A stretch of DNA of 64,000 nt from Candidatus Fimadaptatus faecigallinarum. Its GTDB lineage: Bacteria; Bacillota; Clostridia; Christensenellales; Aristaeellaceae. The position numbers and the translations under genes are program-made. Each line of letters begins with the position of its first letter. The first letter of the stretch is position 1. The notes beneath the pieces are model-generated. The model was not told the origin of the DNA and ran no database searches. It worked only from the letters and a program-made list of their open reading frames with translations. Location: assembly GCA_018714445.1 (NCBI GenBank), contig DVNK01000005.1:1-64000 (forward strand), read 5' to 3'. Positions 17,536-25,663 of this stretch are shown here, piece after piece.

Positions 17536-17747
17536 CAGCCACCCGCTAAACAGCGCGCCATATGCAAATCGGCGCGTCTCGCGCTAAGCAGCACACACAT
17601 GCAAATCGGCGCGCCTCGCGCTAAGCAGCGCACACATGCAAATCGGCGCGTCTCGCGCTAAGCAGCGCACACATGCAAATCGGCGCGCCTCGCGCTAAGC
17701 AGCGCATCACATGCAAATCGGCGCGCCACCCGCAATCACACTTGCAG
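17536..17747. repeat. 37-bp tandem array merging into the ribulokinase terminator
   Basis: ATGCAAATCGGCGCG starts at 17562, 17599, 17636, 17673 and 17711, giving periods of 37, 37, 37 and 38. Each unit contains a small hairpin, GCGCTAAGCAGCGC, and most contain the palindrome GGCGCGCC. The last unit continues directly into the left arm of the terminator at 17719-17758, so unit and terminator share sequence. There are no spacers, which rules out CRISPR. Confidence 0.92.
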
Positions 17748-17758
17748 GTGGCGCGCCG
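17719..17758 (-). terminator. Hairpin terminator of ribulokinase
   Basis: A 17-base stem with one mismatch (CGGCGCGCCACC... with its complement) and a six-base loop lies 26 bases after the stop codon. The T-run on the minus strand is short (ATTTG). Confidence 0.6.
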
Positions 17759-17784
17759 TTGCTCACGCGTTTACGCGCCGCACA

Positions 17785-19455
17785 TCACTTGGACTGCGCG
17801 CGCTTTATGTCCTTGAGCCGCTTCATGACGTCGTTGCCGCCACGGCCGAAATAGTCGTGCAACGTCACATACTCGGCATACAGCTTCTCATAGATCGCCT
17901 GGTTCTCGGGTATCGGACGGTAGACTACGTCTTTGACGCCGCCCATGTGCTTGGCCGCATCGACTATCGAGTCATAGCCGCCGCGCGCTGCGCCCGCCGC
18001 AACCGCGCCGAACATCGCCGCACCCAGCGCCGGGGCCTGAGCCGAACGCGCTATGCGTATCTCATAGCCCAGCACGTCGGCGTAGATCTGCATCATAAAC
18101 GCGTTCTTCTGCGCTATGCCGCCGCACGCGTATATCTCTTCTATCTTGACGCCGCTCTTATTGAACGTATCGACTATCATGCGCGCGCCATACGCCGTGG
18201 CCTCGACCAGCGCGCGATACATCTCCTCGGGCTTGGTCGTCAGCGTCATGCCCATCATCATGCCTGTCAGGTTGGTGTCGACCAGCACGCTGCGGTTGCC
18301 GTTCCACCAGTCCAGCGCCAGCAGACCGCTCTCGCCGGGCTTGAACTTGCTGGCCTTCTCGGTCAGCAGCACGTGCAGGCTGATGCCGCGCGCGTCGGCT
18401 TCGCGCTTGTAGTCCTCGGGCACGCAGTTGTCGACGAACCAGTTGAAGTGGTCGCCGACGCAGCTCTGACCGGCCTCATAGCCCATAAGCCCCGGTATTA
18501 CGCCGTCCTCGACGACGCCGCACATGCCGGGCACAATCAGCTCCTCGTCATGCAGCATTATGTCGCAGGTCGACGTGCCCATTATCATAAGCATCTTGCC
18601 CTTTTCGGTGAGGCCGGTCGGCGGCAGCGACACATGCGCGTCCACGTTTGCGACTGCGACCGCGGTGCCCTCAGCCAGGCCCGACCACTTGGCCGCCTCA
18701 GCCGTAACTTCGCCCGCCTTTGAGCCTATCGGGTATATGTCGGTGCTGAGCTTGTCCTCGACCAGGTTCTCCAGCCGCGGGTCGAGCGCCTTGAAGAACT
18801 CCTTGCTCGGATAACCTTCCTTCTTGGACCACATGGCCTTATAGCCTGCGGTGCAGCTGTTGCGCGCTTCCTTGCCGGTCAGCTGCATTATGACCCAGTC
18901 AGCCGCCTCCATGAAGCGATCGGTGGCCGCGTATACCTCGGGCGCCTCCAGCAGCACCTGCCAGATCTTGGGTATCATCCACTCGCTGGAGATCTTGCCG
19001 CCGTAGCGCTTGAGGAAGGTCTCGCCGCGCTCCTCGGCTATCGCGTTGAGCCTGTCGGCCAGGTACTGCGCGGCGTGATGTTTCCACAGCTTCACATAGG
19101 AGTGCGGATTGGACTTGAACTCGTCCTTGCAGCACAGCGGCACGCCCGCCTTGTCGACCGCTATCATCGTACAGGCGGTAAAGTCTATCGACATGCCAAC
19201 CACGTCCGCATTGTTCACGCCCGACTGACGCAGCACCTCATTTACCGTATAGCTCAGCGTGTCAATGTAGTCCTGGGGATGTTCCAGCGCCCAATCCGGC
19301 GGGAGCTTGGTGCCATCGGGCAGTTGTTCGTCCATAACCGCATGGGGATAATCCATAGTAGCCGTGGCCAGTTCGCGGCCGTCCGCCACATCGACCAGCA
19401 ACGCGCGCGCCGACAGCGTGCCAAAGTCCACGCCTATACAATACTTCGCAGCCAT
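17785..19455 (-). CDS. araB: Ribulokinase
   Basis: Phosphorylates L-ribulose with ATP in the L-arabinose pathway (EC 2.7.1.16). At 556 residues it has the normal length for AraB. FGGY-family landmarks are [18 protein letters not shown] at the N-terminus, [38 protein letters not shown], and [10 protein letters not shown] near the C-terminus, followed by [21 protein letters not shown] precedes the ATG. No isomerase (araA), epimerase (araD) or transporter is adjacent, so arabinose use would rely on genes elsewhere. A different FGGY kinase is possible but AraB is the best match. Confidence 0.9.
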   Translation of the reverse strand: MAAKYCIGVDFGTLSARALLVDVADGRELATATMDYPHAVMDEQLPDGTKLPPDWALEHPQDYIDTLSYTVNEVLRQSGVNNADVVGMSIDFTACTMIAVDKAGVPLCCKDEFKSNPHSYVKLWKHHAAQYLADRLNAIAEERGETFLKRYGGKISSEWMIPKIWQVLLEAPEVYAATDRFMEAADWVIMQLTGKEARNSCTAGYKAMWSKKEGYPSKEFFKALDPRLENLVEDKLSTDIYPIGSKAGEVTAEAAKWSGLAEGTAVAVANVDAHVSLPPTGLTEKGKMLMIMGTSTCDIMLHDEELIVPGMCGVVEDGVIPGLMGYEAGQSCVGDHFNWFVDNCVPEDYKREADARGISLHVLLTEKASKFKPGESGLLALDWWNGNRSVLVDTNLTGMMMGMTLTTKPEEMYRALVEATAYGARMIVDTFNKSGVKIEEIYACGGIAQKNAFMMQIYADVLGYEIRIARSAQAPALGAAMFGAVAAGAARGGYDSIVDAAKHMGGVKDVVYRPIPENQAIYEKLYAEYVTLHDYFGRGGNDVMKRLKDIKRAQSK

Positions 19456-19631
19456 TGATATGCCTCCCGAAAGATGTATTCATAGCTTTAATATTTCGAC
19501 CAAAGTCTAACAATTCCTGCTTTTGCGCGCGCACATGCTTCCATTTTACACGGTTTAACGGTAAATTTGCGCAATCCGCTTTAAACAAATGGCATATCAA
19601 TGGTTAATCGATACTTTTTTGTGTCGGGCGA

Positions 19632-19659
19632 TTGTAAATTGCCGCGCATATGATATAAT
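19632..19659 (+). promoter_or_regulatory. sigma-A promoter of the secreted protein gene at 19699
   Basis: TTGTAA (19632-19637), 16-base spacer and TATAAT (19654-19659), about 40 bases before the start codon. Confidence 0.7.
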
Positions 19660-19698
19660 ATACACGGCAACAAGATACAACACTTGAGGAGGATAACC

Positions 19699-20388
19699 AT
19701 GCGCAAATTTGTTTCATGCCTGATAGCGCTGTGCCTTATGTTGACCCCTGTGATGTCGCTGGCCGACAGCGATGTGTCCAGCTACGCCTGGGTGAGCGAC
19801 GTGCAGTTCGACATGTATGATCTGGGCTTTTCGATAGTCATGCCAGAAGGCTGGACGCGCGCCGATGACGAGACGCTGGCCAAGATGAACGAAGACATAC
19901 TCAACACCAGCAACGCCATGATCGACGGCGCCGACACGGCCGCGACTGATCCCGCGGCAACCGACGCCGCCGCAACCGACGCCACCGCGGCCAACACGGC
20001 GCTGTACCCCTACGTCATAGCCATGATGACCAACGCCGACGAGAGCGTAAAGCTGGTCATCACCTGCGAGGAGCTCGAGTCCGAGCTCCAGATCGACACC
20101 GCCGACAAGTACATCGAGCTGTTTGCCAACGACATAGTGGCCTCCGGCGCGGCTGAGGGCGTGACCTATACATACGACATGTCCACGGTAGCCGATGCCA
20201 CGCTGTCGACGCAGACCTTCCGCGAGCTGGCCGTGGTCGGCTCCGACGGTTCGCTGATCGACCTGCTGGTGTGCTTCAGCGGCATGGGCTCGTTCTACAC
20301 GATAGCCATCAACGGCACCCAGGACAGCATCTCCACTTTCGCAACCGAGTTCGTCAACTCGATACAGGAGATCGAAGCTGTGGGCTGA
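19699..20388 (+). CDS. Secreted protein of unknown function with an Ala/Thr/Asp-rich linker
   Basis: A 229-residue exported protein with signal peptide MRKFVSCLIALCLMLTPVMSLA. A low-complexity segment of repeated AATD-type residues (about 75-98, e.g. DPAATDAAATDATAA) interrupts the mature part. The rest (FDMYDLGFSIVMPEGWTRAD; later FRELAVVGSDGSLIDLL and YTIAINGTQDSI) resembles small PsbP/DUF-type lipid- or ligand-binding exported domains, but I do not recognise a named family. GAGGAGG at 19686-19692 selects the ATG at 19699 over one at 19684. It is followed by a good terminator. Confidence 0.7.
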   Translation: MRKFVSCLIALCLMLTPVMSLADSDVSSYAWVSDVQFDMYDLGFSIVMPEGWTRADDETLAKMNEDILNTSNAMIDGADTAATDPAATDAAATDATAANTALYPYVIAMMTNADESVKLVITCEELESELQIDTADKYIELFANDIVASGAAEGVTYTYDMSTVADATLSTQTFRELAVVGSDGSLIDLLVCFSGMGSFYTIAINGTQDSISTFATEFVNSIQEIEAVG

Positions 20389-20405
20389 TGCCGTCACGCT
20401 TATCG

Positions 20406-20437
20406 ACCCGCTGCCCCGCGTGGGCGGCGGGTATTTT
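20406..20437 (+). terminator. Intrinsic terminator of the secreted protein gene
   Basis: An 11-base stem (ACCCGCTGCCC with GGGCGGCGGGT, one G-U pair) and a five-base loop are followed by ATTTTGTT, 18 bases after the stop codon. Confidence 0.75.
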
Positions 20438-20546
20438 GTTGCCATGCTTCCACGCCCCGCATATGCGGCCGCTTTCACCTGACCAACGCGCGTGGCGTCA
20501 TGCCGCACTCCCGCGCCGCGCTTCACGATATGTTAACCCGACGCGC

Positions 20547-20575
20547 TTGACAGCCCCGGCGCGCGTGGATATAAT
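20547..20575 (+). promoter_or_regulatory. Strong sigma-A promoter of the alaS leader
   Basis: Perfect TTGACA (20547-20552), 17-base spacer, perfect TATAAT (20570-20575). Confidence 0.85.
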
Positions 20576-20581
20576 ATGGAT

Positions 20582-20855
20582 AAATGCTGAGACAGGGATG
20601 TGCCCTTGCGCATAAGCGCTTCAGAGAGCCGGCGGCAGGTGCGAGCCGGTGCGCGGCGGAACGGCCGGCCCCCCTGAGTCGACTTGGATTGACGCGTCGC
20701 GCTGATCGGTCGCCAGCACCGCGCCCCGTAGCGCTTCCGCTAAGGCGCGGCGGATTTCGCCGTTATCGATCGCAAAGAGGCTCGCGCAAGCGGGCAATCA
20801 AGGTGGTACCGCGAGAGCGCCATTTCGTCCTTGAACGAGATGGCGCCTTTTTATG
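20582..20855 (+). promoter_or_regulatory. T-box riboswitch leader controlling alaS
   Basis: The leader runs about 320 bases from promoter to start codon. Stem I begins with the AGAGAGCCGGCGGC/GGTGCGAGCCGG pair. The conserved T-box sequence AAGGTGGTACCGCG is at 20800-20813. It is followed by a terminator stem, 20817-20827 with 20836-20846, and a T-run at 20847-20852. Uncharged tRNA-Ala should pair with the specifier codon and with the T-box bulge, which stabilises the antiterminator and lets alaS be transcribed. I could not locate the specifier codon with confidence; the amino-acid assignment rests on the downstream gene. Confidence 0.93.
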
Positions 20856-20907
20856 CGTCCGGCCCGATGCGGCCCACGCGCCAATACTGTTTAAGGAGTG
20901 AATGCAA

Positions 20908-22707
20908 ATGAACATCTCGACCGCCGCAGAACTGCGCGCGCTGTTTCTCAAGTTCTTCCAGCAGAAGGGCCACGCGCTGATACCCAGCGCCTCGGTCATA
21001 CCCGAAAACGACCCCACCGTGCTGTTCACGACCGCCGGCATGCACCCGCTCGTGCCTTACCTGATGGGCGCCAAGCACCCGATGGGCACTCGCCTGACCG
21101 ACGTGCAAAAGTGCGTGCGCACCGGCGATATCGACGACGTGGGCGACGCCTCCCACTGCACGTTCTTTGAGATGCTGGGCAACTGGTCGCTGGGCGACTA
21201 CTTCAAGAAGGAAGCTATATCCTGGAGCTGGGAGTTCCTGACCAGCCCTGAGTGGCTGGGCCTGGATCCTGACAAGCTCGCGTTTACCGTGTTCGCCGGC
21301 GACGAAAACTGCCCCCGCGATGACGAGAGCTACGAGCTGTGGCGCTCGATGGGCGTCAAGGAAGATCACATATTCTTCCTGCCCAAGGAGAACAACTGGT
21401 GGGGACCTGCCGGCGTGACCGGCCCGTGCGGCCCCGATACCGAGATGTTCATAATACGCGACGTGCCCGACTGCGGCCCGAACTGCTCGCCCGCGTGCTC
21501 GTGCGGCAAGTACCTCGAGATCTGGAACGACGTGTTCATGCAGTACAACAAGCAGGCCGACGGCAGCTATGCCCCGCTGGCTCAAAAGAACGTCGATACC
21601 GGCATGGGACTGGAGCGCACTATAAGCGTGCTGACCGGCAAGTCCACCGTCTATGAGACCGACCTGTTCAGCGACATAATCGCGCGCATTGGCGAGCTGT
21701 GCGGCCACAAGTACGGCGAGAATGAGGAAGTCACTCGCTCTATGCGCATAGTCGCTGACCACATGCGCACCGCCACCATGATACTCGGCGACGACAAGGG
21801 CGTCAGCCCGTCCAACGTCGACCAGGGCTATGTGCTGCGCCGCCTGATACGCCGCGCTGTGCGCCATGGCATGAAGCTGGGCATGCCCGAAAATGCAACC
21901 GGCGAGATCGCCAAGGTCGTAATCAAGCAGTACGAAAATGTCTACCCCGAGCTGACCCGCAACACCGCATTCATACTCGAACAGCTCCAGCTCGAAGAGG
22001 CGCGCTTCCAGAAGACGCTGCGCCAGGGCCTCAAGGAGTTCGAAAAGGCCGTGTCCAAGCTGGGCGAGGCGCGCATGATAGACGGTGTGACCGCGTTCCA
22101 CCTGTACGATACCTTCGGCTTCCCGATAGAGATAACCAAGGAAATGGCGGCCGAGCGCGGTCTGAGCGTGGACGAACCCGCGTTCGAGAAAGCGTTCAAG
22201 AAGCATCAGGCCACCAGCCACGCCGGCGCCGAGCAGCGCTTCAAGGGCGGCCTGGCCGACAACACCGAGGCCACCGCGCGCCTGCACACCGCCACTCACC
22301 TGCTGCACGCCGCGCTGCGCAAGGTAATCGGACCCGAGGTCGCACAGAAAGGCTCCAACATAACCGCCGAGCGCCTGCGCTTTGACTTCTCGTGCCCGCG
22401 CAAGCTGACCAAGGATGAGCTCAAGGAAGTCGAGCGCCTGGTCAATGAGGCGATTGACGCTCACGCTCCGATAACCTGCGAGGAGATGACCGTGGACGAG
22501 GCCAAGGCTCAGGGCGCTATCGGCCTGTTCGAGAGCAAGTACGGCGAGCGCGTCAAGGTCTACACGATGGGCGAGTTCTCCAAGGAGATCTGCGGCGGCC
22601 CTCATGCGAACAACACCGGCGACCTGGTGCACTTCCACATCCAGAAAGAGGAGTCCTCCTCGGCGGGCGTGCGCCGCATAAAGGCCACCATCGACGCCAA
22701 CAAGTAA
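20908..22707 (+). CDS. alaS: Alanyl-tRNA synthetase, short form lacking the C-terminal region
   Basis: Charges tRNA-Ala (EC 6.1.1.7). It has the class II catalytic core: TFFEMLGNWSLGDYFK, TGPCGPDTEM and GMGLERTISVL. The tRNA-recognition helices contain RIVADHMRTATMILGD and DQGYVLRRLIRRAVRHG. The editing-domain zinc residues are HTATHLLH and CGGPH. The protein has about 599 residues, whereas a typical bacterial AlaRS has about 875. The chain jumps from the helical domain (KKHQATSHAGAEQRF) almost directly to HTATH, so the beta-barrel insert is missing. It ends at DANK, so the DHHA1/C-Ala region is missing too. The sequence after the stop does not encode them. The ATG at 20908 is preferred to 20902 because of AAGGAG at 20893-20898. 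CGGTH, usual in the family, is CGGPH here. Confidence 0.92.
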   Translation: MNISTAAELRALFLKFFQQKGHALIPSASVIPENDPTVLFTTAGMHPLVPYLMGAKHPMGTRLTDVQKCVRTGDIDDVGDASHCTFFEMLGNWSLGDYFKKEAISWSWEFLTSPEWLGLDPDKLAFTVFAGDENCPRDDESYELWRSMGVKEDHIFFLPKENNWWGPAGVTGPCGPDTEMFIIRDVPDCGPNCSPACSCGKYLEIWNDVFMQYNKQADGSYAPLAQKNVDTGMGLERTISVLTGKSTVYETDLFSDIIARIGELCGHKYGENEEVTRSMRIVADHMRTATMILGDDKGVSPSNVDQGYVLRRLIRRAVRHGMKLGMPENATGEIAKVVIKQYENVYPELTRNTAFILEQLQLEEARFQKTLRQGLKEFEKAVSKLGEARMIDGVTAFHLYDTFGFPIEITKEMAAERGLSVDEPAFEKAFKKHQATSHAGAEQRFKGGLADNTEATARLHTATHLLHAALRKVIGPEVAQKGSNITAERLRFDFSCPRKLTKDELKEVERLVNEAIDAHAPITCEEMTVDEAKAQGAIGLFESKYGERVKVYTMGEFSKEICGGPHANNTGDLVHFHIQKEESSSAGVRRIKATIDANK

Positions 22708-22792
22708 ACGCAAGCTCAGCATTGAACACTGCGCAATTGAACTAAGCGACCGCCGCGACCCGCATATGGCGGGTTGCGGCCGGCATCGCAGG

Positions 22793-22829
22793 GCGCGGCC
22801 TGCCAGTCCGGCAGGTCGCGCTTGTTTTG
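22793..22829 (+). terminator. Intrinsic terminator after alaS
   Basis: A 12-base stem (GCGCGGCCTGCC with GGCAGGTCGCGC, one G-U pair) is followed by TTGTTTTGT. A second stem, GCCGCGACCCGC with GCGGGTTGCGGC, lies just upstream. Confidence 0.75.
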
Positions 22830-22851
22830 TACAGCTGCGGTTTGTTTGCAC

Positions 22852-22882
22852 TTGACTGTGCCCCTGGGGCCGGGTGTATCAT
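22852..22882 (+). promoter_or_regulatory. MerR-type promoter with 19-base spacer
   Basis: TTGACT (22852-22857) and TATCAT (22877-22882) are separated by 19 bases. The spacer holds the inverted repeat GCCCCTGGGGC. A long spacer with a dyad inside is the hallmark of promoters activated by MerR proteins. The gene just downstream encodes a MerR protein, so autoregulation is likely. Confidence 0.65.
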
Positions 22883-22900
22883 CACAGCGAGGTGATTGTT

Positions 22901-23785
22901 ATGTTGATAGGCGACGTCTGCCAATGCACTGGACTTACCCGCAAGGCGATACGCTACTATGTAGATCAGCGTTTGATCGCGCCAACTGCACTTCCAAACG
23001 GATATCTTGACTTTGATGAAGCTGCCGTTGAGCGGCTCAAGCAGATAAACGTGCTCAGGCGGCTGGGGCTGTCAGTTGCCGACACGCGCCGGGCGCTCGA
23101 CGGCGGCGTTTCCGCGCTGCGCGACATATGCGCGCAACATCAGCTCGCCGCTCAGGCCCGACAACAGCGCGAAGCCATACTCGCTCGGCTCGCACAGGAT
23201 ATGGACTATGCCGCCGCCAGCCGCGCGCTGGACTGCGTCAACCGGCGCGCGACGCTGTCCGAAAAGCTGCTCGACGCATTCCCCGGATACTTCGGGCGAT
23301 TTCTGTGCATGCATTTCGGCGCGTTTCTTAGCGACGAGCTCAAGACCGATGACCAGCGCGCAGCTTATGCGGAAGTGATCTCGTTCCTGGACGGCATGCC
23401 CGACATACCCCGGGAAGTACAGCAATACTTCGAGCAATTGGACGCACTGCCCCAGGATATGATCTCGGACGTACAACAGGCAGCGGCAACCGCTTTGCGC
23501 GCGGTGGCTGAATCGCCTGAACGCTACCTCAGCGATAATGCCGAGCTGATCGCGCAATACATGGAATACGCCAAATCGCCCGAACACCTCGCCTCAACCG
23601 AATACCGCATCAAGCAAGCGCTGGGCGACTTCTGCCGCACAAGCGGTTACAACGACGTATTCATACCGGCGCTCATGCGCCTCAGCCCCAGCTATGCACA
23701 GTACAAGCGCGAGCTGGAGCGCACAAACCTGGCGCTGATTGAGCGCTTTGGGCCCGACCTGCCAGGTGCGTCGAGCGATACCTGA
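22901..23785 (+). CDS. MerR family transcriptional regulator with long C-terminal domain
   Basis: A 294-residue regulator. Residues 1-70 are the MerR winged helix: MLIGDVCQCTGLTRKAIRYY, then YLDFDEAAVERLKQI and LRRLGLSVADTRRAL. A coiled-coil linker follows (about 85-115). The remaining 180 residues form a helical domain without a recognised ligand-binding fold. It is not GyrI-like and has no Cys cluster, so metal sensing is not suggested. GAGGTG at 22889-22894 selects the ATG at 22901 over an upstream ATG at 22874. The last five codons already belong to the first, partial unit of the 41-bp array that follows. The target genes are unknown. Confidence 0.85.
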   Translation: MLIGDVCQCTGLTRKAIRYYVDQRLIAPTALPNGYLDFDEAAVERLKQINVLRRLGLSVADTRRALDGGVSALRDICAQHQLAAQARQQREAILARLAQDMDYAAASRALDCVNRRATLSEKLLDAFPGYFGRFLCMHFGAFLSDELKTDDQRAAYAEVISFLDGMPDIPREVQQYFEQLDALPQDMISDVQQAAATALRAVAESPERYLSDNAELIAQYMEYAKSPEHLASTEYRIKQALGDFCRTSGYNDVFIPALMRLSPSYAQYKRELERTNLALIERFGPDLPGASSDT

Positions 23786-24022
23786 AATGGTTAACATGCC
23801 GCCCCGAGCGATTCGAGCGATTCTTAAGTGGTTAACACGCCGCCCCGAGCGCATCGAGCTATCATTAAGTGGTTAACATGACGCCCCGGGCGCTTCGAGC
23901 TATCATTAAGTGGTTGACATGCCGCACCGAGCGCATCGAGCTATCATTAAGTGGTTGACATGCTACACCGAGCGCGTCGAGCTACCATTAAGTTTTTAAC
24001 ATGCCGCCACGAGCGCGTCGAG
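23769..24022. repeat. 41-bp tandem array starting inside the merR 3' end
   Basis: GGTTAACATG and close variants start at 23789, 23830, 23871, 23912, 23953 and 23994, every 41 bases exactly. The other conserved part of the unit is CGAGCGCATCGAGCTATCATTAAGT. A partial first copy, GCGTCGAGCGATACCTGAAAT, overlaps the last codons and stop of the MerR gene. There are no spacers, and copies drift gradually from one end of the array to the other. Confidence 0.95.
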
Positions 24023-24220
24023 CCGGATGGCGTCGCGCCTTGAGCTCTGCGCATCATGTCGCGCCGGAAACGCCTGATACATATTTGTCTTCAATGTCTC
24101 AGGCTGACCTTGAGCGCGCCGCTTCATTAAACTTGACACCGCCGCCTCTGCGCCGAGTATAGCGACATTTACCCAAATCGCATATCGCCTGCCGCCTCTG
24201 CCCGAGCGCGATGTTTGCGC
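24023..24220. other. Intergenic stretch between the 41-bp array and the next promoter
   Basis: About 200 bases with no recognisable gene. TGCCGCCTCTGCCCGAGCGCG and TGCCGCCTCTGC-like pieces occur around 24141 and 24190, which may be weak repeats. Nothing else stands out. Confidence 0.35.
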
Positions 24221-24249
24221 TTGCGCTATGGCGGCAAATGTTGTATCAT
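24221..24249 (+). promoter_or_regulatory. sigma-A promoter of the glycerol-1-phosphate dehydrogenase operon
   Basis: TTGCGC (24221-24226), 17-base spacer and TATCAT (24244-24249), 40 bases before the start codon. Confidence 0.6.
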
Positions 24250-24289
24250 GGGCATATAAAAGCGCTGTGGCGCGCAAAGGAGAATCGAC

Positions 24290-25654
24290 ATGGCATATAA
24301 TATAAGTTACGATGAATCCGGCAAGCTGCTGGTTACTGGCATAGAGTGCGCCTGCCCCGGCCCGCACACTTTGCCCCGGCAGGACATATATGTGGGTAGT
24401 GGGCTGGTGCCCAACATACCCGGCTACATACGCGCGCGCGGACTGGGCACACATTGCGTTCTGGTGGCCGACAACAACACCTATGAAGTCGCCGGGCGGC
24501 GCGTCAGCGAGACGCTGCGCGGCGCGGGCTTTGACGTGATCGAGTGCGTTATAGTGCGCGACGGCCACATGGAACCCGATGAGCGCGCCGTGGGCGAGGT
24601 GCTGCTGAGCATTCAGCCCGAGACCGAGTTTCTGGTCGCGGTCGGCTCCGGCTCGATAACAGATACCACTCGCGTCAACGCGGCGCGCACCGGACTGCCA
24701 TTCGTAAGCGTAGGTACCGCGCCATCCATGGACGGCTACACTTCGGTAGTCGCGCCGCTGACGTTCAAGGGCCTCAAGATACATCGCAACGGCCCCTGCC
24801 CGGAGATAATAGTCTGCGATACCGAGATATTGCGCACCGCACCGCTGGACATGGTGCGCGCCGGCGTCGGCGACGTGCTGGGCAAGTTCATAGCCAAGTG
24901 CGACTGGATGATAGGTAACATCATAAACGACGAGCCGTACTGCTTTGTCTGTGGCGAGATTGTCACCGACGCGATTAACAAGCTGCTGGGCAATATAGAC
25001 GAAATCCTCGCCCGCACTGAAAAGGGCATGCGCGTGCTGATAGAGGCGCTGCTGCTTGCCGGCGTTACGATTATGATCGTCGGCCATACCCGCGCAGTGG
25101 CGTCGGTAGAGCACAACATCGCCCATTACTGGGAGATGCAACAGATGCTGCGCGGCAAGCCCGCCCCCTCGCACGGCGCTTCGGTCGGCGTAGCCACACT
25201 GCTGGTGTGGCCGATATTCGAGCGTTTTGCCACTGAGGACATATCCAATCTCGACATAGACGCGATCAAGTCGCATCGCATCGGCCATGACGAGCGCGTC
25301 AAGTGGATGATTCATGCCTACGGCGAGGCCAACGCCCGCGCGATCATGGATGACAACCCGGGCGACTTCCTGAGTTGGGACGAGCAGCTGCGCCGCATAC
25401 GCCGCGCTCAAGAGCGCATATCCGACATACGCCAGGCGATAGCGCTGTTGCCGCCGTACCAGCAGATACTGGACGCCATGACCCGGCTGGGCGCGCCGCT
25501 CACTCCCGCCGAGTGCGGCATAGACGACGAACTGCTCAACATGTCGATGCACTGCGCCAAGGACTATCGCACCCGCTATACACTGTTTAAGTTGATAGAT
25601 GAGTGCGGCCTGACCGATAAATACCTGAGCGGTTACCCGCTCGCAACCAGGTAG
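24290..25654 (+). CDS. sn-glycerol-1-phosphate dehydrogenase (AraM/EgsA family)
   Basis: A 454-residue iron-alcohol-dehydrogenase-superfamily enzyme. Family features are VLVADNNTYEVAGRRV, the nucleotide-binding AVGSGSITDTTR, the substrate loop VGTAPSMDGYTS and the metal-site segments RAGVGDVLGKFIAKCDW and SHGASVGVATLLV. AraM/EgsA proteins reduce DHAP to glycerol-1-phosphate (EC 1.1.1.261). In Gram-positive bacteria this feeds heptaprenylglyceryl phosphate. No prenyltransferase gene (pcrB) is nearby. AAAGGAG precedes the ATG, and the next gene follows after nine bases, so the two form an operon. No arabinose gene is adjacent despite the historical AraM name. Confidence 0.88.
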   Translation: MAYNISYDESGKLLVTGIECACPGPHTLPRQDIYVGSGLVPNIPGYIRARGLGTHCVLVADNNTYEVAGRRVSETLRGAGFDVIECVIVRDGHMEPDERAVGEVLLSIQPETEFLVAVGSGSITDTTRVNAARTGLPFVSVGTAPSMDGYTSVVAPLTFKGLKIHRNGPCPEIIVCDTEILRTAPLDMVRAGVGDVLGKFIAKCDWMIGNIINDEPYCFVCGEIVTDAINKLLGNIDEILARTEKGMRVLIEALLLAGVTIMIVGHTRAVASVEHNIAHYWEMQQMLRGKPAPSHGASVGVATLLVWPIFERFATEDISNLDIDAIKSHRIGHDERVKWMIHAYGEANARAIMDDNPGDFLSWDEQLRRIRRAQERISDIRQAIALLPPYQQILDAMTRLGAPLTPAECGIDDELLNMSMHCAKDYRTRYTLFKLIDECGLTDKYLSGYPLATR

Positions 25655-25663
25655 GTGACGCGC

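Noticed and set aside
17536-17747. Possible CRISPR array (37-bp repeats)
   Set aside because: The units are contiguous, with no unique spacers, and no cas genes are in the window. The same applies to the 41-bp array at 23769-24022.
19456-19631. AraR-type operator or promoter in front of ribulokinase
   Set aside because: ACCG-TTAA-ACCG-like pieces are present, but no palindrome or well-spaced -35/-10 pair could be defended.
20908-22707. alaS as a frameshifted pseudogene
   Set aside because: The sequence after the stop does not encode the missing domains in any frame, internal regions are also shorter, and the T-box and ribosome binding site are intact. A genuine short form is more likely.
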